Shown here: positions 1 through 6,223 of the stretch, piece after piece
Layout of the letters: the number at the start of each line of letters is the position of its first letter
How positions within the stretch are numbered: the first letter of the stretch is position 1
From: an uncultured Rhizobiaceae group bacterium
Lineage (GTDB): Bacteria > Pseudomonadota > Alphaproteobacteria > Rhizobiales > Rhizobiaceae
Direction of reading: 5' to 3'
Length of the DNA stretch: 12,387 bases
Assembly: GCA_938009335.1 (NCBI GenBank)
Contig: CALLHT010000176.1
Span: 1-12,387 of the forward strand
Notes under the pieces: model-generated
Databases searched by the model: none
Told to the model about the DNA's origin: nothing
Seen by the model: the letters and a program-made list of their open reading frames with translations, nothing else
Translations under genes and position numbers: made by a program

Positions 1-335
1 GCAGTTGCTATCGTCATGGCTGTATTGCGCTGCGATGGTTCTCCATATGTATCGGGAAAATCTATTGTGTTGTTCGATTGAGACGCATTGTGTGAACCAG
101 TATCCCACAGGGTCTTGTTATGCTTTTCCCGCAACATGTTACGCAGGTCATCAAGAGTTTTCTCCCGAGAATTGTTTTCCAGAAGAATTGCCGGGTTAGC
201 ACTGATGTCTTTCCAGCTTGTGCCGCAGTCTAGGCAATGAATTGTGTCACCACGAAGTGTGGGCCGTCCTGGTTTGCCCGTCTCATACTCACAATTTGGG
301 CAAGAATTTTTGTCCATGACCGTTTTCGTGTCCAT
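1..335 (-). CDS. Zinc-ribbon protein, MJ0042-like (3' end cut by window edge)
   Basis: The minus-strand frame from the ATG at 335 stays open to base 1, so the C-terminus lies outside the window (111 codons seen). Near the N-terminus it has two CxxC knuckles: C12-P-N-C15 and C34-L-D-C37, the second followed by G-T-S-W41. The arrangement C-x2-C-x18-C-x2-C-G-x2-W resembles the MJ0042-type zinc ribbon found at the start of many alphaproteobacterial proteins. The remainder is hydrophilic, rich in Asn, Ser and charged residues, with no membrane segment so far. A second in-frame ATG at 317 (residue 7) is an alternative start; neither has a strong Shine-Dalgarno. It is divergent from ftsE, and I recall a short zinc-ribbon gene at this place in related genomes. 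Function is unknown; zinc binding is inferred from the cysteines. Confidence 0.75.
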   Translation of the reverse strand, partial: MDTKTVMDKNSCPNCEYETGKPGRPTLRGDTIHCLDCGTSWKDISANPAILLENNSREKTLDDLRNMLREKHNKTLWDTGSHNASQSNNTIDFPDTYGEPSQRNTAMTIAT

Positions 336-386
336 TTATCATTCTATCACCAGACTTCGGTGCAGAGTGGATTTGTCGATTTGAAT

Positions 387-391
387 GAATC
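387..391. promoter_or_regulatory. GANTC (CcrM-type methylation) site upstream of ftsE
   Basis: GAATC matches GANTC, the sequence methylated by the cell-cycle adenine methyltransferase CcrM in alphaproteobacteria. It lies about 70 bases before the ftsE start and 17 bases upstream of the CtrA-like box. The motif match is direct; that it is methylated or regulatory is inference. Confidence 0.4.
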
Positions 392-407
392 TGTTAAAGC
401 AAAGTGA

Positions 408-423
408 CTAACACCTTGTTAAC
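408..423 (+). promoter_or_regulatory. Candidate CtrA-binding box upstream of ftsE
   Basis: CTAA (408-411), seven bases, then TTAAC (419-423) matches the CtrA consensus TTAA-N7-TTAAC at eight of nine fixed positions. The right half reads TTAACCAT (419-426), the extended CtrA half-site reported in Caulobacter. It ends 36 bases before the ftsE TTG start, a position that could overlap the -35 region of an ftsE promoter. CtrA controls cell-cycle and division genes in alphaproteobacteria, which fits a downstream ftsEX operon. One mismatch, and a short motif that can occur by chance, limit certainty. Confidence 0.5.
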
Positions 424-447
424 CATAAGCGGTTGCCGTCAATTTAC

Positions 448-451
448 GAGG
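448..451 (+). promoter_or_regulatory. Shine-Dalgarno fixing the ftsE TTG start
   Basis: GAGG is eight bases before the TTG at 460. It supports that codon over the in-frame TTG at 433, which has no such site and would add nine residues unlike the usual FtsE N-terminus. Confidence 0.6.
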
Positions 452-459
452 TAAGGCGA

Positions 460-1119
460 TTGATCAGATTTGAAAATGTAGGGTTGCGCTACGGGCTTGG
501 ACGCGAGGTCTTGAGCGACCTGTCGTTCGAAGTGCATCCGAAATCGTTTCAGTTTCTGACCGGCCCTTCGGGTGCGGGCAAAACCAGCCTTTTGCGTTTG
601 ATGCTGATGTCCATTCGCCCCACGCGCGGGTTGGTGCATGTGTTTGGACGTGAAGCGTCTACTATCAGACCCCAACAAATGCCTATTGTGCGGCGAAAGA
701 TTGGTGTGGTGTTTCAGGATTTTCGCCTACTCAACCACCTCACCACGTTCGAGAATGTTGCTTTGCCCTTGCAAGTTCGCGGAAAATTGGAGGCCGATTA
801 CCGTCAAGACGTGAAAGACCTGCTGGATTGGGTAGGGCTGGGCCATCGCATGCATGTACTGCCGCCCGTACTGTCCGGCGGTGAAAAGCAACGCGCAGCG
901 ATTGCGCGGGCTTTAATCGATCAGCCTGATATCCTGCTTGCCGATGAACCAACCGGTAACGTTGACCCGCCACTGGCTGCGCGTCTGTTGCGTCTCTTCA
1001 TCGAGCTTCATCGTTCAGGGACGTCAGTTGTGATTGCAACGCATGATCTTGGATTGATGGATCAATTTGATGCTCGGCGTCTCGTCTTGAACAGCGGGAG
1101 GTTGCAGATTTATGAGTGA
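460..1119 (+). CDS. ftsE: Cell division ATP-binding protein FtsE
   Basis: FtsE is the cytoplasmic ATPase of the FtsEX complex, an ABC-type machine that does not transport but uses ATP hydrolysis to control peptidoglycan hydrolases and constriction at the septum. The 219-residue product is standard length and starts at TTG 460 (MIRFENVGLRYG). ABC motifs are all present: Walker A GPSGAGKT at 35-42, Q-loop Q86, signature LSGGE at 138-142, Walker B ILLADE ending at E163 and followed by the D-loop, and switch H195. The segment RLLNHLTTFENV after the Q-loop is typical of FtsE. Its stop overlaps the ftsX start by eight bases, so the two are translationally coupled. A CtrA-like box and GANTC site upstream suggest cell-cycle control. 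Identification is secure; the start is well supported but non-ATG. Confidence 0.96.
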   Translation: MIRFENVGLRYGLGREVLSDLSFEVHPKSFQFLTGPSGAGKTSLLRLMLMSIRPTRGLVHVFGREASTIRPQQMPIVRRKIGVVFQDFRLLNHLTTFENVALPLQVRGKLEADYRQDVKDLLDWVGLGHRMHVLPPVLSGGEKQRAAIARALIDQPDILLADEPTGNVDPPLAARLLRLFIELHRSGTSVVIATHDLGLMDQFDARRLVLNSGRLQIYE

Positions 1120-2149
1120 TCCGAAAATACCTTCAAAGCCAGTCGCAACGGGTAAAGGAGCCAAAGCAAAGGTGGCAAAGTCTAAGGCATCTGCCAAGGC
1201 TCCCGAGAAGCCAAAAGCACCTGCTCGCCCACTACGCAGTGGCATGAGCATTGTGCCAAGCGAAACGATAGCGGGCACTGCATTGGTGTTTGTCATCGGT
1301 ATTATGGCCTTTCTCGCGTGTTTGACATTAGGTGCCGTATCCTTGGTGAATTCGAGTGCCGACAAGTGGCAAAGCGATATCTCTCGTGAAGTTACAATCC
1401 AGATCAGGCCATCGGATCAGGTCGGGATGGAAGCTGCCATTCAACAAGCGAGTAGGATTGCGCTTTCTTTCGAAGGGGTTAGCCGTGTGGATGTCTTGGA
1501 TGATGAGGCAACGGTGAGATTGCTAGAGCCCTGGCTTGGTAGCGGGTTGCAGCTCAATGAGCTTCCCGTACCGCGCATCCTGACGGTTACCCTTGCATCC
1601 AATGCCAAGCCGGATTTTGAAGGCATGCGCTCCAAGCTAGAAAGTGAGGTGCCCGGTAGCAGCCTAGATGACCACCGGGCTTGGGTAGACCGGTTGACGA
1701 CGATGGCCTGGACCATGGTTGCGATTGGGACGGCAATTTTCCTGCTTGTGATGGCTGCAACTGTTACCACTGTTATCTTCGCTACTCGCGGTGCGATGGC
1801 TGGCAACAAGGATGTGGTGGAAGTGCTTCACTTTGTGGGGGCTGATGGCAATTTCATTGCGTCACAGTTTCAGAAGCATTTTTTGATTCTGGGGCTTAAG
1901 GGCGCGCTGTGCGGCGCGCTGGGAGCTATTTTGTTGTTTTTGGTACTTGGGTTCTGGTCCTCCGGCAGCTTGGCAACGCCGGAAGGCGACCAAATCAGCG
2001 CCTTGTTTGGCACGTTTTCGCTGAGCTGGACTGGGTATCTTGGGATGATTTTGGTGATGGTTTTCGTGTCAGCTATGACCGCGATGACCTCGAGTTGGAC
2101 AGTTCGCAGGCAGGTTAACCTGCTTCAGGATTATCGCAGAGCCTTATAA
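1112..2149 (+). CDS. ftsX: Cell division membrane protein FtsX
   Basis: FtsX is the inner-membrane partner of FtsE and passes its ATPase cycle to periplasmic activators of murein hydrolases. The 345-residue product has the expected four-helix layout: a cytoplasmic N-tail, TM1 near 55-79, a periplasmic domain near 80-198, TM2 near 199-224, TM3 near 257-281 and TM4 near 306-327. The periplasmic domain contains LPVPRILTV, the equivalent of a conserved FtsX segment after the first subdomain. Residues 1-42 form a Lys/Ala/Pro-rich tail with ten lysines and few acidic residues. GGGAGG at 1096-1101 precedes the ATG by ten bases. The start lies inside the last codons of ftsE. No EnvC-like partner gene is in the window. 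Confidence 0.95.
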   Translation: MSDPKIPSKPVATGKGAKAKVAKSKASAKAPEKPKAPARPLRSGMSIVPSETIAGTALVFVIGIMAFLACLTLGAVSLVNSSADKWQSDISREVTIQIRPSDQVGMEAAIQQASRIALSFEGVSRVDVLDDEATVRLLEPWLGSGLQLNELPVPRILTVTLASNAKPDFEGMRSKLESEVPGSSLDDHRAWVDRLTTMAWTMVAIGTAIFLLVMAATVTTVIFATRGAMAGNKDVVEVLHFVGADGNFIASQFQKHFLILGLKGALCGALGAILLFLVLGFWSSGSLATPEGDQISALFGTFSLSWTGYLGMILVMVFVSAMTAMTSSWTVRRQVNLLQDYRRAL

Positions 2150-2224
2150 TTCTTGCCTTATTTCAGGTGTTTTCCGCCCATTTCCCGTCAAAAATCCATC
2201 ATTTTTACCGTCTATTCTGCGGTA

Positions 2225-2908
2225 ATGGCAAAAGACGTAGATCAAAAAATCATCCGGCGTAGTATCCGAATTGCGTTTCGCAGCATTGGGTTGGTTGCGC
2301 TTATGGGCGCACTTGTTGCGGTCAGTGATTATGCCCAGTTTGTTGGTCAGATTAAGCGCGTGGAGCAAACTGAATTCATTCAGCCAAAGCCTAGTGATGC
2401 GGATGCTGTTGTTGTTTTGACTGGCGGTGCGAACCGCATTTCAACAGGTGTTAAACTGCTCAAGCAAAATCATGGTCGCCGGTTACTGATCAGTGGTGTG
2501 AGCGCCCAAACGACGCGATCCGATCTTGGAAAAGTTCTGGATGATAGCGCCATGATGTATGGTTGTTGCATCGACCTCGACCGTAAAGCGCTGGATACGC
2601 GTGGAAATGCCATTCACACAGCGGATTGGGTTGAATTGCACAATTTTCGTAAAATTCTCCTCGTGACGAGCAGTTATCACATGCCGCGCAGCCTGATGCT
2701 CCTGAACGAGCGGATGCCGGATGTAGAGGTAATTGCCGTGCCTATTCAGCCGCCAAGTTGGGAAAACCGCGGATTCTGGAGCCTTCTTGCTTCCCCTGTT
2801 GTTCTACGCGAATACGCCAAATACCGTGTTGCAAAGTTTGGATTTGAACCGTCAGTGCGCCGGATTACTTCAGCCTTTTTGTCTTCACCTCAAAAAGCCC
2901 GCTCTTAG
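2225..2908 (+). CDS. YdcF/ElyC/SanA-family (DUF218) membrane protein
   Basis: The family consists of inner-membrane-anchored proteins with a Rossmann-like DUF218 domain; E. coli members ElyC and SanA affect envelope integrity and peptidoglycan synthesis, but the biochemical activity is not settled. The 227-residue product has a hydrophobic segment near 20-36, then the family signatures: DADAVVVLTGG (58-68), GRRLLISG (84-91), DTRGNA (124-129), ILLVTSSYHMPR (144-155) and VIAVPI (169-174). I chose ATG 2225 because the residues after it look like the normal short N-tail; no clear Shine-Dalgarno precedes it. An in-frame TTG at 2153 would add 24 residues with no homology visible to me. It follows ftsX on the same strand, the order I recall from rhizobia, which supports an envelope role. 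Confidence 0.88.
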   Translation: MAKDVDQKIIRRSIRIAFRSIGLVALMGALVAVSDYAQFVGQIKRVEQTEFIQPKPSDADAVVVLTGGANRISTGVKLLKQNHGRRLLISGVSAQTTRSDLGKVLDDSAMMYGCCIDLDRKALDTRGNAIHTADWVELHNFRKILLVTSSYHMPRSLMLLNERMPDVEVIAVPIQPPSWENRGFWSLLASPVVLREYAKYRVAKFGFEPSVRRITSAFLSSPQKARS

Positions 2909-2918
2909 GCACCGTTAA

Positions 2919-2971
2919 GACTCGCTCCTGCATCCTGTCCTGTGATAAATCCTGAATCACTATGATGATTC
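2919..2971. promoter_or_regulatory. Cluster of three GANTC sites across the plsC 5' region
   Basis: GACTC (2919-2923), GAATC (2954-2958) and GATTC (2967-2971) fall within 53 bases. By eye, sites elsewhere in the window occur only about once every several hundred bases. GANTC is the CcrM methylation target in alphaproteobacteria. Clustering next to a start codon may indicate methylation-sensitive expression; this is inference. Confidence 0.3.
2954..2971. repeat. Inverted repeat centred on the plsC start codon
   Basis: GAATCA (2954-2959) and TGATTC (2966-2971) are perfect reverse complements around a six-base centre holding the ATG at 2962-2964. Each arm contains a GANTC site. As DNA it could be an operator; as RNA it could place the start codon in a small hairpin loop. 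Six-base arms can arise by chance. Confidence 0.4.
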
Positions 2972-3729
2972 TTCGTTCTGTTCTTTTTGTTATTCTGTTC
3001 AACGTGATGACGGTGATCCAATTGTTGTTTTGGACGCCGGTCTATTTCTTTCTGCCTCGGCATGAGGGATGGAAAGTAATTCGCAGTTGGGGATGGCTGA
3101 ACCTTTGGATGCAGCACTGGTTGATCGGAACGCGATACGATTTTCGAGGGCTTGAAAACATCCCTGAAGAGGGTGGGTTCATTCTGGCGTCTAAACATCA
3201 ATCCAGCTGGGAAACCTACACGATGCTATTGTTCTTGCGAGATCCCAGCTACATCCTGAAACGGGAATTGATGCTTCTGCCTTTCTTCGGTTGGTTTGCT
3301 ATGAAATTGGAAGTCATCGGGGTTAATCGTGGCAAGCGCAGCGAAGCATTGCGAATGATGAACCGGGATGCAGCCAGGCAATTGGAGAACGGCCGCCAGA
3401 TCGTAATTTATCCTGAAGGTACGCGGACTATGGCGTATTCAGAACCACGCTACAAATTTGGTATTACGCATATGTATGAGAACCTGGGAGCGCGTGTTCT
3501 ACCTGCGGCACTGAACTCAGGACTGTTTTGGCCACGTAACAGCATGCGACTTTATAAGGGCACCTGTGTTCTTGAATTTCTACCCGTGATCGAGCCTGGC
3601 CTTGAGGGGAAAGAATTTTCAGAAACACTGTCTTCATCGATCGAAGAAAAGTCCAATGCCCTTATGGATGAGGTGCATCACGACCCTGAATTTGATGGCC
3701 GGCATTTACTCAAAAATGCTTCCAACTAG
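2962..3729 (+). CDS. plsC: 1-acyl-sn-glycerol-3-phosphate acyltransferase (PlsC family)
   Basis: PlsC enzymes add the second acyl chain to lysophosphatidic acid, giving phosphatidic acid for phospholipid synthesis at the inner membrane. The 255-residue product has a hydrophobic N-terminal anchor (about 3-31), acyltransferase motif I as H79-Q-S-S-W-E84, the YILKREL block (97-103), the LEVIGVNRG block (116-124) and motif III PEGTR (151-155). Motif I is HX4E rather than the textbook HX4D; I believe this form exists in several proteobacterial subfamilies, so loss of activity is not implied. The start could be ATG 2962 or 2965; no clear Shine-Dalgarno is visible and an inverted repeat brackets the start. 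Its TAG overlaps the stop of the convergent chaC-type gene. A lysophospholipid acyltransferase with another acceptor is possible. Confidence 0.9.
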   Translation: MMILRSVLFVILFNVMTVIQLLFWTPVYFFLPRHEGWKVIRSWGWLNLWMQHWLIGTRYDFRGLENIPEEGGFILASKHQSSWETYTMLLFLRDPSYILKRELMLLPFFGWFAMKLEVIGVNRGKRSEALRMMNRDAARQLENGRQIVIYPEGTRTMAYSEPRYKFGITHMYENLGARVLPAALNSGLFWPRNSMRLYKGTCVLEFLPVIEPGLEGKEFSETLSSSIEEKSNALMDEVHHDPEFDGRHLLKNASN

Positions 3730-4244
3730 GCTTCAAGTTTAGCGACAATATATTCAAGCGTGCGGTCCCGAATGTTGTGTTGGCGCATGGCAGCAACGGT
3801 TTCACGCACATATTCATCGTTGGGGCCTGAACCACCACGAGAGACGCGAACGATCTCAGCCTGCTCGTCGAGGCTCATACCGCGTGTGTATTGCGCGTGA
3901 GACTGGTCGGCGTGATAGACCAATGCTGAGACTTTCATTCCGTCATCCAAGAGCACATTCCGCCACGCTTCCACATATACCGCAGTGGGTTGCTCGCGCT
4001 TGCGCAAATAGTCGATGACTTTATTCCGGTTTTTTCCGGCAACGCGCATTGCCATACCATGGCACGACCCGCCCTTATCAAGGCCCAGAACAAGTCCCGG
4101 GTTTTCCTGCGTTCCGCGATGTACCCATGAACGAACGCATAGTGAGCGATGCATGCCATGCAGGGTTGCACGTTTACGCTCAATCAGTTCAAAGCCCGGA
4201 TTCCATATCAGGGAACCATAGCCAAATACCCAAAAATCACTCAT
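3726..4244 (-). CDS. chaC: ChaC-type gamma-glutamylcyclotransferase
   Basis: ChaC enzymes cleave the gamma-glutamyl bond of glutathione, releasing 5-oxoproline and Cys-Gly, in the cytosol. The 172-residue product opens with WVFGYGSLIW (5-14), whose YGSL is the substrate-binding loop, followed by PGLVLGLDKGGSC (49-61) and YLRKREQ (79-85), where E84 is the expected catalytic acid. This layout is that of bacterial ChaC. The chosen ATG at 4244 gives MSDFW; an in-frame GTG at 4253 would add three residues, and neither has a good Shine-Dalgarno. The gene converges on plsC with a four-base overlap at the shared CTAG, and diverges from the DUF2125 gene across a short gap that must hold both promoters. 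It is the only gene of its strand in this stretch. Confidence 0.9.
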   Translation of the reverse strand: MSDFWVFGYGSLIWNPGFELIERKRATLHGMHRSLCVRSWVHRGTQENPGLVLGLDKGGSCHGMAMRVAGKNRNKVIDYLRKREQPTAVYVEAWRNVLLDDGMKVSALVYHADQSHAQYTRGMSLDEQAEIVRVSRGGSGPNDEYVRETVAAMRQHNIRDRTLEYIVAKLEA

Positions 4245-4308
4245 AAACGTCACAATTCGTTTCTATTGGATGCGCGGAATGCGTTTCCACAACAGATAAG
4301 GAAAACCG
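4245..4308. other. Divergent intergenic region, chaC / DUF2125
   Basis: These 64 bases must carry start signals for both flanking genes. I see the AAGG Shine-Dalgarno for DUF2125 at 4298-4301, seven bases before its GTG, but no convincing -35/-10 pair on either strand. Confidence 0.4.
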
Positions 4309-5289
4309 GTGAAGAGAACAATATTCCTTTTGTCAGTAATGGTAATTTTAATCGCCGGATGGAGCGCGGCCTGGTTTTTTATTGAGGGCAAAGTGCTTGA
4401 GGCAACTGACAATGCAAAGGAGCGTCTGGCAGAGCGTGGGCAGACGTTCGACTGTGCCGATCAAACAACCGGCGGCTATCCATTCAGGATTAATTTCAAT
4501 TGCTCTGCACTTTCTTATGAAAACACGCAGTCTGGTTTGTCCATTGAAACAGGTGAATTGAGGTCTGCCGCGCAAGCTTATCAACCGGGAAAAGTTGTGA
4601 TTGAACTTGATTCTCCTGCCGCAGTGGAAACGATTGCAAGCGGGCGTTTCAAGGTAGACTGGGAGTCATTGCGTGGAAGCATGAAGGTGGGGCTATCCGG
4701 TCGGGAGCGCACCTCTGTTGTTGGCCGGGACTTTAACATTACACCGCTTCAGGACCCTTCCCGCATTACCATGGAAACGTTTGAATATCATGATCGTTTA
4801 ACGGGCGAGAACGATGTGGATGTCGCGCTTGCGCTGATTGATCTTAAAGAGACCAGTGCTGCCTCGCTTGACCTGATTGACTTTGATTTGAGAACGGAGG
4901 CGACCTTCAAAAACGTTCATGACCGTTTTTCGCGAGGGCGAAATCTCATGGACATTATTCGCCAGACCGGCATGCAGGGCGATTTGCAACGTCTCCAGAT
5001 TGCTGCGGAGAATGGAGCGCAGATCAAGCTCTCCGGTCCGTTTGATGCGAGTAAAGACGGTCTCCTGAACGCCAAGCTGAAAGTTGAGGTAACAGACCTC
5101 GATGCACTTTTGCGGCTGATGATTTTTTTTAACCCGGCACATGAACGGGCCATCACGGAGGGCGGCAAAGCAATCAAACTCTTTGCTCGTCCGGATGCCA
5201 ATGGGGTTCGATCTGTTGATCTAACCATTCAGGATAATGTGCTTAAACTGGGTTTTGTGCCAATCGGTAGAATTCCGTTCTGGCTGTAA
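4309..5289 (+). CDS. DUF2125 protein, membrane-anchored and periplasmic
   Basis: The 326-residue product belongs to DUF2125, a family I know mainly from alphaproteobacteria and without an assigned function. It starts at GTG 4309 with AAGG seven bases upstream. A basic start (MKR) and hydrophobic segment (about 5-25) indicate an uncleaved signal anchor with the rest in the periplasm. The family hallmark GGYPFR is at 55-60, flanked by the only two cysteines, C49 and C65, which could form a disulfide. The rest is predicted to be beta-rich, with alternating hydrophobic strands somewhat like AsmA-type or lipid-binding repeats, and the protein ends in the family-typical VPIGRIPFWL. It sits among envelope genes (ftsEX, ydcF, plsC) and next to tyrC; the position seems conserved in rhizobia. 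A role in envelope lipid handling is only a guess. Confidence 0.85.
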   Translation: MKRTIFLLSVMVILIAGWSAAWFFIEGKVLEATDNAKERLAERGQTFDCADQTTGGYPFRINFNCSALSYENTQSGLSIETGELRSAAQAYQPGKVVIELDSPAAVETIASGRFKVDWESLRGSMKVGLSGRERTSVVGRDFNITPLQDPSRITMETFEYHDRLTGENDVDVALALIDLKETSAASLDLIDFDLRTEATFKNVHDRFSRGRNLMDIIRQTGMQGDLQRLQIAAENGAQIKLSGPFDASKDGLLNAKLKVEVTDLDALLRLMIFFNPAHERAITEGGKAIKLFARPDANGVRSVDLTIQDNVLKLGFVPIGRIPFWL

Positions 5290-5312
5290 CCCGCAGGGTT
5301 AAGACGCGGGTT
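5288..5312. terminator. Possible bidirectional terminator hairpin
   Basis: AACCCGC (5288-5294) and GCGGGTT (5306-5312) form a perfect seven-base, GC-rich stem with an 11-base loop. It lies exactly between and over the stop codons of the convergent DUF2125 and tyrC genes. No clear T-tract follows on either strand, so it is weak as an intrinsic terminator, though its placement is suggestive. Confidence 0.4.
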
Positions 5313-6222
5313 CATCGCCTTCGCCATCGCGCCCAAAATTAGGTGCTGCAACATCTTGGCCCATCTCGATCACTGAACGCCGAATGCCGCGTGTGCGGGT
5401 AAACATGTCGAACAGTTTGTCGCCATCATCGCGTCTGATCGCTCGTTGGAGATCGCTCAAATCTTCTGAAAATCTTCCCAGTGTTTCGAGAATTGCGTCT
5501 TTGTTGTGAAGCGCCACATCCCGCCACATGGTCGGGTCGGATGCTGCAAGGCGGGTAAAGTCTCTGAAGCCTGAGGCGGAGAACTTAATCACTTCCGATT
5601 TGATATCGGTTGCCAGGTCATCTGCAGTGCCGACAATATTGTAGGCAATAAAATGGGGCAGGTGAGAGGTAATCGCCAAAACCAGATCATGATGGTTGGC
5701 TTCCATCGTCTCGACGTTAGAGCCGCATGTTTCCCAGAACTTGGTCAATGATGAAACCGCCGCGTCATCGGTTCCTTCTTCCGGCGTTAAAACGCACCAC
5801 CGTCCTTCAAACAAAGAGGCGAAACCGGAATCCGGGCCTGAGTATTCTGTTCCGGCAATCGGATGACCCGGCACAAAGTGCACCGTGTCGGGCAGGTGCG
5901 GTTTCATTTGCTTGATAACGGAAGCTTTTACCGAGCCCACATCTGTTACAATCGCGCCTTTTTTGAGTGCGGGTGCGATTGTTTTGGCAACGGCTTCGCA
6001 CGCGCCAACAGGGGTGCAGACGATTACAAGATCGGCATCTTTGACCGCCTCTGCTGCGTCAAGATGGTAATGGTCTCCAAGGTTCAATTCTTTTGCGCGG
6101 TCCAGTGTTTCCTGACTACGGCTTGAAACGGAGATTTCCTTTGCTAGCCCCTCACGCCGCATGACGTGTGAGAGCGAAGAGCCAATCAGGCCAATACCAA
6201 TGAGCGTTACTTTATCAAACAT
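5299..6222 (-). CDS. tyrC: Prephenate/arogenate dehydrogenase TyrC
   Basis: TyrC oxidatively decarboxylates prephenate and/or arogenate in the last part of tyrosine synthesis. The 307-residue product has an N-terminal Rossmann fold with G9-x-G11-x-x-G14, then GHPIAGTEYSG (119-129), SHLPH (186-190) and SGFRDFTRLAASDP (217-230), the conserved blocks carrying the catalytic and substrate-binding His and Arg of the TyrA/TyrC family. There is no chorismate mutase fusion and no C-terminal ACT domain, so it is the monofunctional form, probably without ACT-type tyrosine feedback. The ATG at 6222 is one base after the hisC stop, implying translational coupling. It ends nine bases from the convergent DUF2125 gene. 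Whether prephenate or arogenate is preferred cannot be told from the sequence. Confidence 0.94.
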   Translation of the reverse strand: MFDKVTLIGIGLIGSSLSHVMRREGLAKEISVSSRSQETLDRAKELNLGDHYHLDAAEAVKDADLVIVCTPVGACEAVAKTIAPALKKGAIVTDVGSVKASVIKQMKPHLPDTVHFVPGHPIAGTEYSGPDSGFASLFEGRWCVLTPEEGTDDAAVSSLTKFWETCGSNVETMEANHHDLVLAITSHLPHFIAYNIVGTADDLATDIKSEVIKFSASGFRDFTRLAASDPTMWRDVALHNKDAILETLGRFSEDLSDLQRAIRRDDGDKLFDMFTRTRGIRRSVIEMGQDVAAPNFGRDGEGDEPAS

Positions 6223-6223
6223 G

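Noticed and set aside
5..199. Plus-strand open frame at the left edge
   Set aside because: It is antisense to the zinc-ribbon gene, whose paired CxxC motifs and continuous frame are far better evidence of coding.
433..459. Longer FtsE from TTG 433
   Set aside because: The nine extra residues are not FtsE-like, and the good Shine-Dalgarno at 448-451 points to TTG 460.
2153..2224. N-terminal extension of the YdcF-like protein from TTG 2153
   Set aside because: The 24 added residues do not resemble the family N-terminus, and the TTG lacks a ribosome-binding site; ATG 2225 gives a normal membrane-anchored start.
2905..2918. Possible second CtrA box before plsC (TTAG and TTAA)
   Set aside because: The half-sites are six rather than seven bases apart and one deviates from consensus.
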